64,000 nucleotides of DNA from Gordonia jinghuaiqii (GTDB lineage: Bacteria; Actinomycetota; Actinomycetes; Mycobacteriales; Mycobacteriaceae): positions 4,712,001 through 4,776,000 of the forward strand of contig NZ_CP059491.1 in NCBI RefSeq assembly GCF_014041935.1. The letters are read 5' to 3'. How positions within the stretch are numbered: position 1 is the stretch's first letter; each line of letters starts with the position of its first letter. The notes below the pieces were generated by a model. The model was not told the origin of the DNA. It searched no databases and worked only from the letters and a program-made list of their open reading frames with translations. Made by a program: the position numbers and the translations under genes. Below, one piece after another: positions 7,495 through 16,919 of the stretch.

Positions 7495-9414
7495 ATGAGC
7501 ATGGAATCGGTCGCCTGGGACATGATGTACAAGTCCTCCACCCTCCCCAGCAGCAGGCGACTCCGCGCGGACCGCCGGCTGACGCTTCGCCGGATCGGCG
7601 GGTTCGCCCAGCCGCACCGTCGCCGCATCGGGTGGTTCCTCGTCCTGTCCGTGTTCACCGCGGTGCTGACCGTGGTGACCCCGCTGCTCGCCGGCAAGGT
7701 CGTCAACCTCATCACCGACTCCGGGTCGGAGACGATGATCATCGGTCTCGCGGTCGCGATCGCACTGATCGCCGTCACCGAGGCCGCCGCCGGGATCGGG
7801 ATCCGATGGTTGTCGTCCAACATCGGCGAAGGCCTGATCCTCGACCTGCGGCGCGCGGTGTTCGACCACGTGCAGAAGATGCCGGTCGCGTTCTTCACCC
7901 GCACCCGCACCGGAGCGCTGGTCAGCCGGCTGAACAACGACGTGATCGGCGCGCAGCGCGCCTTCAGCGACACCCTGTCCGGCGTCGTGTCCAACATCGT
8001 GACCCTCACGCTGACGGTCGGGGTGATGCTGGCCATCAGCTGGCAGATCACCCTTCTCGCGCTGATCCTGCTACCGGTCTTCGTGGTGCCGGCCCGGCGG
8101 ATGGGACGCCGGATGGCGGCGCTGTCACGGGAGGCCGCCGAGCACAACGCACGCATGTCGACCCAGATGACCGAACGCTTCTCCGCCCCCGGCGCGACGC
8201 TGGTGAAGCTGTTCGGCCGGCCCGATCTGGAGTCGCGGGAGTTCGCCGACCGAGCCGAACGCGTCCGCGACATCGGCGTCCGCCGGTCGATGCTGCAGGC
8301 CTACTTCATGACCATGCTCACGCTGGTGTCCGCGCTCGCCCTGGCGCTGGTCTACGGACTCGGCGGATGGCTCGCGGTGCGGGAACATCTGTCCGCCGGC
8401 GCGGTCGTGTCGCTGGCACTGCTGCTGACCCGGATGTACGCACCACTCACCGCCCTGGCGAACGCACGCGTCGAGATCATGAGTGCGCTGGTCAGTTTCG
8501 AGCGCGTCTTCGAGGTACTCGACCTGCCGCCGCTGATCGCCGACGCGCCCGACGCCATCCCGGTACCCGGCACCGAGGGCGGCCGGCCGGTGCCGATCTC
8601 GGTCCGGTTCTCCGACGTGTCCTTCGCCTACCCGTCCGCCGACAAGGTGTCCCTCGCATCACTGGAAGAGGTTGCGCAGCTGGACAACCGGGCCGAATCG
8701 ACGGTCCTGCACCACGTCGACATCGACGTCAAGGCAGGCAGCATGGTCGCGCTCGTGGGCAGCTCGGGTGCCGGTAAATCGACCATCGCGAACCTGGCGA
8801 CCCGCCTCTACGACGTCGACGAGGGTTCTGTTCAGCTGGCCGGGGTCGACATCCGGCGGCTCCAGAGCGCGTCGGTGCATCGCACGGTCGGACTGGTCAC
8901 CCAGGACGGACATCTGTTCCACGACACCATCCGCGCGAATCTCGTTCTGGCCCGGCCCGATACGTCCGACGACGAGATCTGGGACGCGCTGCGCCGAGCC
9001 CGCCTCGACGAATTGGTCGGCTCGTTGCCCGACGGCCTCGACACCATCGTCGGAGAGCGGGGCTACCGATTGTCCGGCGGTGAGCGCCAACGCATGACGA
9101 TCGCACGACTTCTACTGGCGCAGCCGTCGGTGATCATCCTCGACGAGGCGACCGCACATCTGGATTCGACGTCGGAGGCCGCGGTGCAGGAGGCCCTGGG
9201 CGAGGCGCTCGAAGGCCGGACGTCGATCGTGATCGCACACCGGCTCTCGACGATCCGGGCGGCCGACGAGATCGTGGTCCTCGAAGGCGGGCGCGTCGTC
9301 GAACGCGGCGATCACCCGACGCTGCTGGCCCGCAACGGGCGCTACGCCGAGCTGTACCGTACGCAGTTCGCCGGCGACGACCCCACCGACGAGGACGAGA
9401 CGCTGACGGCCTGA
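7495..9414 (+). CDS. ABC exporter, fused permease and ATP-binding protein
   Basis: 639 residues in half-transporter layout. A six-helix membrane domain (about residues 35-330, beginning GWFLVLSVFTAVLTVVTPLLAG) precedes a nucleotide-binding domain. The latter has Walker A GSSGAGKST, signature LSGGERQR, Walker B VIILDEATAHLD and H-loop IAHRLST. Such proteins dimerise in the inner membrane and export drugs, lipids or peptides. Start choice: GTG 7486 overlaps the purine-rich GGTGGAGG; ATG 7495 fits a leaderless transcript; ATG 7501 fits an 8-base ribosome-site spacing. The upstream MerR-type promoter suggests induction by a toxic compound. No MerR gene is in the window. Confidence 0.9.
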   Translation: MSMESVAWDMMYKSSTLPSSRRLRADRRLTLRRIGGFAQPHRRRIGWFLVLSVFTAVLTVVTPLLAGKVVNLITDSGSETMIIGLAVAIALIAVTEAAAGIGIRWLSSNIGEGLILDLRRAVFDHVQKMPVAFFTRTRTGALVSRLNNDVIGAQRAFSDTLSGVVSNIVTLTLTVGVMLAISWQITLLALILLPVFVVPARRMGRRMAALSREAAEHNARMSTQMTERFSAPGATLVKLFGRPDLESREFADRAERVRDIGVRRSMLQAYFMTMLTLVSALALALVYGLGGWLAVREHLSAGAVVSLALLLTRMYAPLTALANARVEIMSALVSFERVFEVLDLPPLIADAPDAIPVPGTEGGRPVPISVRFSDVSFAYPSADKVSLASLEEVAQLDNRAESTVLHHVDIDVKAGSMVALVGSSGAGKSTIANLATRLYDVDEGSVQLAGVDIRRLQSASVHRTVGLVTQDGHLFHDTIRANLVLARPDTSDDEIWDALRRARLDELVGSLPDGLDTIVGERGYRLSGGERQRMTIARLLLAQPSVIILDEATAHLDSTSEAAVQEALGEALEGRTSIVIAHRLSTIRAADEIVVLEGGRVVERGDHPTLLARNGRYAELYRTQFAGDDPTDEDETLTA

Positions 9415-9440
9415 CCCGTCGAGACGCCGGGTGGCGGAGC

Positions 9441-9716
9441 TCAGTCGTCGAGGTCGTCGAAGTTGTCGATGAGGCCGCGGCGGGGCTTGCCGGGGTCGTT
9501 GACGCGCTCACCGAGCCGGCGGCGCAACTGCATCGCGATCAGGACGATGTTGACCACGACGACGGCGATGCCCACGGCCACCCAGAACCACTGCCCCTCC
9601 CGCCACCAGCCGACGGTCAGGAACCCGATGCAGGCGATCAGGATGGTCGCGCCGACGATGGTCAGCGTCATCGAGAACGTCTGCGCGCTGCGCGAGAAGT
9701 CGGGGCCGGTACTCAC
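9441..9716 (-). CDS. Small membrane protein, two transmembrane helices
   Basis: 91 residues with two clear hydrophobic helices (MTLTIVGATILIACIGFLTVGW and FWVAVGIAVVVVNIVLIAMQL) and an acidic C-terminus (DNFDDLDD). I recognise no family beyond small actinobacterial membrane proteins. It follows the DUF202 gene on the same strand by 37 bases and is probably its operon partner. Confidence 0.65.
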   Translation of the reverse strand: MSTGPDFSRSAQTFSMTLTIVGATILIACIGFLTVGWWREGQWFWVAVGIAVVVVNIVLIAMQLRRRLGERVNDPGKPRRGLIDNFDDLDD

Positions 9717-9753
9717 GAGAAAACTCCTGTGCTGGGAAGAACTGGTGTCCTGA

Positions 9754-10134
9754 TCAGGACTGGACCACCATGACGATCGCGACCAAGACGGCCACCACCA
9801 CTATCGCAGTGACGATGAAGATCACCCCGCCCGGGCCGGGCATCTCGCCGCCGTCGACCAGCGCCCTGGTGGTTCGACGCCACCGCCACGCCCCGATGAG
9901 TACCAGCGCACAACCCAGGACGACCATCAGCACCCCGACCGCGATGCCGAGGGCGGGGGTGTCGGCGTCGGGCGACAGATAGACCACGGCGATCCCGGCC
10001 GCCAGGAACCCGAGGGCCGTGCGCACCCACGCGAGCATCGTGCGCTCGGCGGCGAGGGTGAAGCGCGCGTCGACCGCCCCCGGCGGCCGCGCGGCCGCCG
10101 GGTCCGTGGTGTCGGGGTCGGGGTCGGCGCTCAC
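9754..10134 (-). CDS. DUF202/YidH-family membrane protein
   Basis: 126 residues. The conserved DUF202 opening is present (DARFTLAAERTMLAWVRTALGFLAAG), followed by three transmembrane helices. DUF202 proteins are small inner-membrane proteins of unknown function. The gene begins 4 bases after the stop of the hydrolase gene at 10139, so the hydrolase, this gene and the small membrane protein look like one operon. Confidence 0.8.
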   Translation of the reverse strand: MSADPDPDTTDPAAARPPGAVDARFTLAAERTMLAWVRTALGFLAAGIAVVYLSPDADTPALGIAVGVLMVVLGCALVLIGAWRWRRTTRALVDGGEMPGPGGVIFIVTAIVVVAVLVAIVMVVQS

Positions 10135-10138
10135 GGCG

Positions 10139-11113
10139 TCAGCCGGCCCACTGGTCCTCTCGCTGGTCAGCGGTCTTGCCCTCTCGAATCACCCGCTTGG
10201 CAAAGGCTGCGGTCACCTCGACCGCCTGCAGCGTTTCCTGGTGACGGGAGCTCAGCACCGGAAATGCGTGTACCTGCCAAGCGTAACTGTGTGCGAACGC
10301 CTCGACCCCGGCCTGATCGAGCGACTCGATCAGGTCGATGACGTCGGGTTCGAGCATCTCGCCCTCGGCGGTCACCATGACCGTGGGCGGAAAGTCCGTG
10401 AGGTCGGCGTCGGCGATGCGACGGACGCCGGTCAGCGGCACCGGCCCCTTGTCGAACTGCGGGGCCAGCCGCGCCATCTTGGATTTGGGCAGGTAGGCGT
10501 CCGAGCGGCTCGACCGGTCGGGATTGGTGCCGAGGTCCAGGTCCAGCAGGGGCGAGAACCCGATGAGTGCGGGCGGCTTGGGCAATCCGCGGGCGGCGAC
10601 CGCCTCGACCACCTTCGCGGCGAGGAATCCGCCGGCCGAGTCGCCGGCCACGACGACCCGTCGATAGCCGCGTTCGTCGATCAGTTCGGCGTAGGCGTCG
10701 AGAGCGTCCGCGACCGAGGTACCCACACCGGCGTTCGGCAGCTGCCGGTACTCGAGAGAGAACACCGGGGTCTCGCACGCACTCGCCAGGCGCGCCGCGA
10801 TGGACCGATGGGTGCCGAGTCCGCACACCACGAACGCCCCGCCGTGCAGGTAGAGGATCGCGGTGTCGCTGTCCCGGCGCGACGGCCCGACCGGCATGAT
10901 CAGTTCGGCGGGCCGGTTCGCCAGGACGAGCTGCTCGCGGACGACGCCGCGGGGTTTGGGCCCCACCGCGACCAGCCGGTCGATGAGGAACAGACCCGCC
11001 AGGCCCACCTTGTTGACCGGCCACAGGGCCAACGCCGGTTTCAGGAACACGCGTGCGCCGAACCACCGGGGATACGACAAGAGACTCGGTCGGCGGTGAT
11101 GGACGATGGGCAT
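10139..11113 (-). CDS. Alpha/beta hydrolase, hormone-sensitive-lipase family
   Basis: 324 residues. The HSL-family oxyanion motif HGGAF (ILYLHGGAFVVCGLG) and nucleophile elbow GDSAGG (VVVAGDSAGGFLAAK) are present. The acid lies in VMVTAEGEMLEPD and the catalytic histidine in WQVHAFPVL. The family hydrolyses short- to medium-chain carboxylic esters; mycobacterial Lip proteins are relatives. It is the first gene of a likely operon with two small membrane proteins. It is divergent from the Pls-like synthetase 210 bases away. The natural ester is unknown. Confidence 0.85.
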   Translation of the reverse strand: MPIVHHRRPSLLSYPRWFGARVFLKPALALWPVNKVGLAGLFLIDRLVAVGPKPRGVVREQLVLANRPAELIMPVGPSRRDSDTAILYLHGGAFVVCGLGTHRSIAARLASACETPVFSLEYRQLPNAGVGTSVADALDAYAELIDERGYRRVVVAGDSAGGFLAAKVVEAVAARGLPKPPALIGFSPLLDLDLGTNPDRSSRSDAYLPKSKMARLAPQFDKGPVPLTGVRRIADADLTDFPPTVMVTAEGEMLEPDVIDLIESLDQAGVEAFAHSYAWQVHAFPVLSSRHQETLQAVEVTAAFAKRVIREGKTADQREDQWAG

Positions 11114-11323
11114 CGGGATTCCTCCTGGTCTCGCCCGAAGCTACACCCGGACGTCGTCTGCTTCCGTGTATTCGCCGGGTTCTGCTGTTCACTGTGTCGA
11201 GGGCGTCCGGTCATCTTCGTCGGCTATATTCTCGAACTCGTGACTAGACGGTGGCTGGGCCCGATCGGTTGTACCCCTGTCGGTGGACCTCAAACAGCTA
11301 CCGGCCCGGCAGGTGCTGTCTAG
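11114..11323. promoter_or_regulatory. Divergent promoter region, hydrolase / Pls-like synthetase
   Basis: 210 bases without a credible gene. The plus strand holds a -10-like TATATT at 11225-11230. A TAG stop directly precedes the GTG start of the synthetase at 11324. No clear operator was found. Confidence 0.35.
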
Positions 11324-14300
11324 GTGCAGATCCCGCCTCAGTTCCTGCTGTCCGCACAGGCCGAGGATCCTCGGACGCTCTGCGACATCCTCACCGCCAC
11401 GGCTCGGGCGCACCCCGACGCTGCGGCCATCGACGACGGTGAGATGACCCTCACCTACGGCCAGTTGCTCGCCGTGGTCCGACGCACCGTCGGCCGCCTC
11501 GGTGAGGTCGGCGTCGGGCGCGGCAGCCGTGTCGGCATCCGCATGCCCTCGGGGTCGCGCGATCTCTACGTGGCGATCCTCGCGACGCTCTACGCCGGTG
11601 CCGCCTACGTCCCCGTCGATGCCGACGACCCCGACGAACGCGCCGAACTCGTCTTCGGTGAGGCCGGGGTGGACGCCATCGTCGACGCCGACGGTCCGCG
11701 ATCGGCTCGACCGGACACCGCGGCGGCCACCGAGCCGCCTGCGCGGCCCACGCCCGACGACGACGCGTGGATCATCTTCACCTCCGGCTCCACCGGCAAG
11801 CCGAAGGGCGTCGCCGTCACCCACCGCAACGCCGCGGCCTTCGTCGACGCCGAGGCGGACATGTTCCTGCAGGACGACCCCATCGGCCCCCACGACCGGG
11901 TCCTGGCGGGCCTGTCGGTGGCGTTCGACGCGTCGTGTGAGGAGATGTGGCTCGCGTGGCGCAACGGCGCCTGCCTGGTGCCCGCGCCGCGCTCGCTGGT
12001 CCGCAGCGGCATGGACCTGGGTCCGTGGCTGGTGGCCCGCGACATCACCGTGGTCTCCACCGTCCCGACGCTGGCGTCGTTGTGGCCGCCGGAGGCACTG
12101 GAAGCGGTGCGGCTGTTGATCTTCGGCGGTGAGTCCTGCCCGCCCGAACTCGCCGACCGGCTCGCGGTGGAGGGTCGCGAGGTGTGGAACACCTACGGAC
12201 CGACCGAGGCCACCGTCGTCGCATGCGCCGCGCCGCTGAGCCGAGAAGGCCCTGTGCGAATCGGATTACCCTTGCGCGGTTGGGATCTCGCGGTCGTCGA
12301 TCCCCAGGGGCAGCCGGTAGCGGAGGGCGAGGTCGGCGAACTGGTGATCGGCGGCGTCGGACTCGCCCGCTACCTCGACCCCGCCAAGGACGCCGAGAAG
12401 TACGCGCCGATGCCGAGCCTGGGCTGGGAACGCGCCTATCGCAGCGGCGATCTCGTCCGGTTGGACCCCGCGGGCCTGATCTTCATGGGTCGCGCCGACG
12501 ACCAGGTCAAGGTCGGCGGCCGGCGCATCGAGCTCGGTGAGATCGACAACGCCCTGCAGAATCTGCCGGGAGTCAGCGGCGCCGCGGCCGCGGTCCGCAA
12601 GTCGGCCGCGGGCAACAGCCTGCTGATCGGCTACCTCGTCTCGGCCGATCCGGACTTCGACGTCGCGGACGCACATGCGCAATTGCGGCGGCACCTACCG
12701 TCCGCGATGGTCCCCACCCTTGCCCTCGTCGACGAATTGCCCACGCGGACTTCGGGAAAGGTTGATCGTGATGCGCTGCCCTGGCCCCTGCCAGGCAGCG
12801 CAAGACCAGAGGATGAGGATGTCGAACTCAGCGAGACCGAACTCTGGCTGGCACGGCTGTGGACCGATGTCCTCGGCGTGACGATCACCAGCCCCGACGT
12901 CGATTTCTTCGCCGAGGGCGGCGGTTCGCTGGCCGCGGCTCAGCTCGTCTCGGCCGTACGCCGGCGGTATCCCGACATCTCGGTCGCCGACCTCTACGAT
13001 CATCCCCGGCTCGGCTCGATGGCGGAGATGCTCGACGCGCGGCGCCCGACGGCGGCCGTCGTCGCGCGCCACATCGAACCCACCCCGCGCGCGTCCGGAC
13101 TCGCCCAACTCGCGCTGACCATCCCGCTGACCGCGCTCACCGGACTCCAGTGGGCGACCTGGCTCGGCGTCGTGAACAATGTCGCGACACTGGCCGCCGA
13201 CCGGATGGGCCGCAGGGTCGACTGGCTCGTCGAGGTGAACTGGTGGGTGCTGCTCGCGGCGTTCCTGATCTTCATCACCCCGCCGGGGCGGATGGGCATC
13301 GCGGCGATCGGCGCACGCCTGCTCCTGTCCGGCGTGACCCCCGGAATCCATCCGCGCGGCGGCAGCGTGCACGTGCGGCTGTGGGTGGCCGAACGCCTCC
13401 TCGACGCCAGCGGCGCGGCCAATCTGTCCGGCGCGCCCTGGATGATCTACCTGGCCCGCTCGCTCGGTGCGCAGATCGGGCACGGCGTCGACCTGCACAC
13501 CATTCCCCCGGTGACCGGGCTGCTGACGGTCGGGGACGGCGCGTCCATCGAACCCGAGGTCGACATCGCGGGCTGGTGGATCGACGGCGACGACGTCCAC
13601 ATCGGCGAGATCGCCGTCAAACGCGGCGCATCGATCGGCGCCCGGTCGACCCTCATGCCGGGTGCGGTCGTCGGGCGAGACGCGGTCGTCGCCCCCGGCT
13701 CGGCCGTGTTCGGACGGGTCAAGGCCCGACAGCACTGGGCAGGCTCCCCCGCCATCAAGGTCGGCAAGGCCGAACATCCGTGGCCCGACCATCGTCCGCC
13801 GCGCGCCCCGGGCTGGGTCCCGGTCTACGGGTTGTCGTCGTTGGGTCTGGCCGCGATCCCGCTGATCTCCCTGGCCTCGGGGCTCGCCGTCATCGGCACC
13901 TGGGCGGTGTCGGCGGACCGGTTGCGCGACGCCGCGATCCGGGCGCTGATCCTGCTGCCCGCCGCCACCGTCACCAGCCTGTTCGTCTTCGCGGCGATCA
14001 CCGTGATCCTCGTGCGCCTGGCGTCGCTGGGCATGACCACCGGCTATCACCCGGTGCGCTCGCGCGTCGGCTGGCAGGTGTGGATCACCGAGCGCCTGCT
14101 CGACGCCGCCCGCACCTACCTTTTCCCGCTGTACGCCAGCCTGCTCACCCCGGTCTGGTTCCGCCTGCTCGGCGCGAAGGTCGGTGTGGGCACCGAGATC
14201 TCGACCGCCCTCGTGCTACCGAAGTTCACCACCATCGGCGACGGCGCGTTCCTCGCCGACGACACCATGGTCGCATCGTATGAGTTGGGTGGCGGCTGGC

Positions 14301-15202
14301 TGCACATCGACGAGGCGAAGATCGGCAAGCGCTCGTTCCTCGGCAACTCCGGCATGACCGGGCCGGGCCGCAAGGTCCCCAAGAACGGGCTCGTCGCGGT
14401 GCTGTCGGCCACCCCGGATCGCGCGAAGTCGGGCTCGAGCTGGCTGGGTAGCCCGCCGGTGCGCCTGCGACGGACCGCCGCCGAGATCGACACCTCACGC
14501 ACCTTCGACCCGCCGTTGCCGTTGAGAGCCGCCCGCGCCCTCATCGAGACCCTGCGTCTGATCCCGGTCATGGTCTCGTTCGGGCTCGGCGTCGGGCTAC
14601 TGCTCTCCCTGCAGTACGTCGCGGTCCACGTCCACTACGGGATCGCCGCCCTGGTGAGCGGGCCTGCCCTGCTGTGCGTCGGCGCGATCGCCTGCATCAC
14701 CGCGGCCGCGGCCAAGTGGATCGTCGTCGGCCGCATCTCGGTGGGCGAGCATCCGCTGTGGAGTTCGTTCGTGTGGCGCAACGAGCTGTCGGATGCATTC
14801 GTCGAGACGGTCGCGGCCCCGTGGTTCGCCAATGCCGCGACCGGTACGCCGATCCTGAACCTGTGGCTGCGGCTGCTCGGCGCGAAGATCGGCCGCGGCG
14901 TCTGGTGCGAGACCTATTGGCTGCCCGAGGCCGACCTGGTCACCCTGGGCGACGGCGCGACCGTGCAGCGGGGCTGTGTCGTGCAGACCCACCTCTTCCA
15001 CGATCGGGTGATGGCCATCGACCGGGTCACCCTCGAGGCCGGTGCAACACTCGGCCCGCACTGCGTCGCGCTCCCGGCGTCGGGACTCGGCGAATCGGCA
15101 ACCGTCGGACCTGCCTCGCTGGTCATGCGCGGCGACGTGGTCCCCGCGCACACCCGTTGGCAGGGCAACCCGATCGCGCCGTGGCCCCGCTCGCGGCGCT
15201 GA
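11324..15202 (+). CDS. Pls/PosA-type membrane non-ribosomal peptide synthetase (adenylation, carrier, three membrane-linked C-domains)
   Basis: 1292 residues, close to the length of epsilon-poly-L-lysine synthetase Pls. The adenylation domain spans about residues 20-490: IIFTSGSTGKPKG, NTYGPTEATV, YRSGDL, GRADDQVKVGGRRIELGEID, and TRTSGKVDR with Lys479. A carrier domain follows (about 500-575, FFAEGGGSLAAAQ, phosphopantetheine Ser535). The rest has about six membrane helices separating three tandem left-handed beta-helix-like domains (VGDGASIEPEVDI, IGDGAFLADDTMV, LGDGATVQRGCVV), the TIGR02353-type terminal region. There is no condensation or thioesterase domain. Reading the selectivity pocket gives D202 A203 E206 S245 I266 G268 T290 V298 V299 K479, close to the lysine code DAESIGSVCK I recall from BacB. 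Likely product: a lysine-containing homo-oligomer or isopeptide, made at the membrane; this is inference. Confidence 0.85.
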   Translation: MQIPPQFLLSAQAEDPRTLCDILTATARAHPDAAAIDDGEMTLTYGQLLAVVRRTVGRLGEVGVGRGSRVGIRMPSGSRDLYVAILATLYAGAAYVPVDADDPDERAELVFGEAGVDAIVDADGPRSARPDTAAATEPPARPTPDDDAWIIFTSGSTGKPKGVAVTHRNAAAFVDAEADMFLQDDPIGPHDRVLAGLSVAFDASCEEMWLAWRNGACLVPAPRSLVRSGMDLGPWLVARDITVVSTVPTLASLWPPEALEAVRLLIFGGESCPPELADRLAVEGREVWNTYGPTEATVVACAAPLSREGPVRIGLPLRGWDLAVVDPQGQPVAEGEVGELVIGGVGLARYLDPAKDAEKYAPMPSLGWERAYRSGDLVRLDPAGLIFMGRADDQVKVGGRRIELGEIDNALQNLPGVSGAAAAVRKSAAGNSLLIGYLVSADPDFDVADAHAQLRRHLPSAMVPTLALVDELPTRTSGKVDRDALPWPLPGSARPEDEDVELSETELWLARLWTDVLGVTITSPDVDFFAEGGGSLAAAQLVSAVRRRYPDISVADLYDHPRLGSMAEMLDARRPTAAVVARHIEPTPRASGLAQLALTIPLTALTGLQWATWLGVVNNVATLAADRMGRRVDWLVEVNWWVLLAAFLIFITPPGRMGIAAIGARLLLSGVTPGIHPRGGSVHVRLWVAERLLDASGAANLSGAPWMIYLARSLGAQIGHGVDLHTIPPVTGLLTVGDGASIEPEVDIAGWWIDGDDVHIGEIAVKRGASIGARSTLMPGAVVGRDAVVAPGSAVFGRVKARQHWAGSPAIKVGKAEHPWPDHRPPRAPGWVPVYGLSSLGLAAIPLISLASGLAVIGTWAVSADRLRDAAIRALILLPAATVTSLFVFAAITVILVRLASLGMTTGYHPVRSRVGWQVWITERLLDAARTYLFPLYASLLTPVWFRLLGAKVGVGTEISTALVLPKFTTIGDGAFLADDTMVASYELGGGWLHIDEAKIGKRSFLGNSGMTGPGRKVPKNGLVAVLSATPDRAKSGSSWLGSPPVRLRRTAAEIDTSRTFDPPLPLRAARALIETLRLIPVMVSFGLGVGLLLSLQYVAVHVHYGIAALVSGPALLCVGAIACITAAAAKWIVVGRISVGEHPLWSSFVWRNELSDAFVETVAAPWFANAATGTPILNLWLRLLGAKIGRGVWCETYWLPEADLVTLGDGATVQRGCVVQTHLFHDRVMAIDRVTLEAGATLGPHCVALPASGLGESATVGPASLVMRGDVVPAHTRWQGNPIAPWPRSRR

Positions 15203-15217
15203 GCGGTTTCGTCGAGG

Positions 15218-15805
15218 TCAGACCGCGGGGGCGTCGGCCGCCGGATGCTCCACCCTCTTGGGCAGGGTCAGCAGCGTGGCGATCGACAGCGCGACCAGCA
15301 TGATGCCGCCCACCCAGGCGAGGACCTCGAGGGAGAAGGCCGGCAGGATCATCATCACGATGCCGGCGATCACCGCGACGATCCCCGACAGGATCAGGAA
15401 CCACGTCGGTACGTGTCCCGACTTGGTGATCGCGGCATAGAGATCGGCCACGCCCTGGAAGATCCAGCCGATGCCGATGAACACTGCGAGCAGCCAGACT
15501 GCGTCGCCGGGGCTGAAGAGCGCGATCACACCGGCCAGCAACACGATCGCACCGATGACGCCGAGAAGGATCCGCATCCCGGTACCGAGGAACGACGCCG
15601 CGAACGCCTGATAGATGCGGAAGATGCCGGCGATGATCAGCGAGATGGCGAACAGCATCGCGACCACCACGATGGTGGGACCGGGCCACAGGATCGCGAT
15701 GACCCCGATCACGATGCCGACGATCGAGGTGATGATCAGCGCGGTACGGACGGCACCGATCACCTCGTCGGGGAATTGCTTGGTGTACACCGCGGCGAAT
15801 GTCAT
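15218..15805 (-). CDS. HdeD-family (DUF308) membrane protein
   Basis: 195 residues with six predicted membrane helices in three hairpins (AIVVGVIAILWPGP-like repeats such as IVGIVIGVIAILWPGPTIV, LAGVIALFSPGDAVW and IAGIVMMILPAFSLEV). This matches the DUF308/HdeD fold, which in enterobacteria is linked to acid resistance. It is convergent with the Pls-like gene, 15 bases apart. The function in actinobacteria is not established. Confidence 0.8.
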   Translation of the reverse strand: MTFAAVYTKQFPDEVIGAVRTALIITSIVGIVIGVIAILWPGPTIVVVAMLFAISLIIAGIFRIYQAFAASFLGTGMRILLGVIGAIVLLAGVIALFSPGDAVWLLAVFIGIGWIFQGVADLYAAITKSGHVPTWFLILSGIVAVIAGIVMMILPAFSLEVLAWVGGIMLVALSIATLLTLPKRVEHPAADAPAV

Positions 15806-15865
15806 GCGCGAAGATTATCCGCCACGGGCCTCGCCGGTGTGCTGTTCACGGGTGTGGCACAAACC

Positions 15866-15908
15866 TGCCCCTCGAGCCACTGCCCCTCGAGCCACTGCCC
15901 CTCGAGGC
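15866..15908. repeat. 15-bp tandem repeat
   Basis: Two exact copies of TGCCCCTCGAGCCAC (15866-15880, 15881-15895) and a partial third (TGCCCCTCGAGGC) lie in the intergenic region between the divergent hdeD-like and thioesterase genes. Further degenerate copies follow up to about 15941. Confidence 0.7.
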
Positions 15909-15981
15909 TGGTGCCCTCCCTTCGAGGCCGGTGCCCGCCCCTCATGCAGCTGGGTGCGGCCGTGGGCGGTAGTAAGTAACG

Positions 15982-16863
15982 ATGACCACGATCGCGTTCT
16001 TCGACCCGGTAGCCGTCCCCGCGACCCCTGATCGTGCGGAGGAGGTCCGCTATCGGCCGACGACTTTCGCGTCCAGCCTCTGGGCGCCGGGGACATTGAA
16101 CGGTCCGGCCGTGTGCGCACTCGCGGCTCGCGCGGTGGAACTCGGGTTCGGTACCGACGACTTCGTCCCGGCACGATGCACGATCGACCTGTTCAAGGCT
16201 GCGCGCGACATCATCACCTCCACCCGGCTCTCGCTCGTGCGTTCCGGCGGGCGCATCCGGGTCGTCGACGTCGAGGTGTTGCAGCACCCGGATGACGGTC
16301 CGGAGGTGGTCGTCGCCCGGGGAACGACAGTGTTCCTCCGCACCTCGTCGAACCCGCCGGGCGAGCGGTGGCAGCGGCCGGCGGAGGCGGTGACCTTCCA
16401 TCCGCCGGCCACCACACCCGACGACCTCGCCCCCCGCTTCGCCTCGGACACCCCGGGTGCCGGTCCCGGAGAGTGGGAGCAGGAGATGTCCCACCACCAG
16501 AACAGCCACCGCAAGCGGATCTGGACACGGGCGGCCCCGATCGTCCCGGGAGAAGAACCCACGCCCTTTCAGCGCACGGTGATCGGTGCGGAGTCGGCGA
16601 GCCTGATATCGAACTGGGGCACGACAGGCATCGGATTCATCAACTGCGACCTCACCGTCGCCATCAGCCGTCTGCCCCACGGTCAACGGATCGGCGTCGA
16701 AGCCGACGTCCACATCGAGGACGACGGCGTCTCGGTGAGCAACGCGGGCCTCTACGACGCCGACGGCATGTTCGGAACGGCCCTCGTCACCGCGGTGAAC
16801 AACGCCGCCGCACAGATCGATTTCACCACCGTCGACACCTCGGAGCGCTACCGCGAAGCCTGA
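15982..16863 (+). CDS. Acyl-CoA thioesterase-domain protein
   Basis: 293 residues with the double-hotdog layout of TesB/4HBT_3-type thioesterases. The first hotdog includes SLWAPGTLNGPAVCALAARA and RIRVVDVEVLQHPDDGPEVVVARGT. The second includes the conserved ISNWGTTGIGFINCDLTVAISRLP and GVEADVHIEDDGVSVSNAGLYDADGMFG. These enzymes hydrolyse acyl-CoA esters in the cytosol, though many actinobacterial copies are uncharacterised. It stands alone, with a short leader. Confidence 0.75.
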   Translation: MTTIAFFDPVAVPATPDRAEEVRYRPTTFASSLWAPGTLNGPAVCALAARAVELGFGTDDFVPARCTIDLFKAARDIITSTRLSLVRSGGRIRVVDVEVLQHPDDGPEVVVARGTTVFLRTSSNPPGERWQRPAEAVTFHPPATTPDDLAPRFASDTPGAGPGEWEQEMSHHQNSHRKRIWTRAAPIVPGEEPTPFQRTVIGAESASLISNWGTTGIGFINCDLTVAISRLPHGQRIGVEADVHIEDDGVSVSNAGLYDADGMFGTALVTAVNNAAAQIDFTTVDTSERYREA

Positions 16864-16919
16864 CCCGAAAACGGTACTTAGCCTGCATAAAGACCCTTGT
16901 CTCACCCCCAGGTCTTGAT

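Noticed and set aside
7441..7500. The 7458-7481 dyad as terminator of the cysteine hydrolase gene
   Set aside because: It could fold, but no U-tract follows, and the exact -35/-10 placement around the dyad fits a MerR-type promoter better. A dual role cannot be excluded.
7473..8777. Long plus-strand reading frame (434 codons) inside the ABC exporter
   Set aside because: It is an out-of-frame shadow: Arg/Gly/Asp-rich with no family features, while the overlapping frame encodes a complete ABC transporter.
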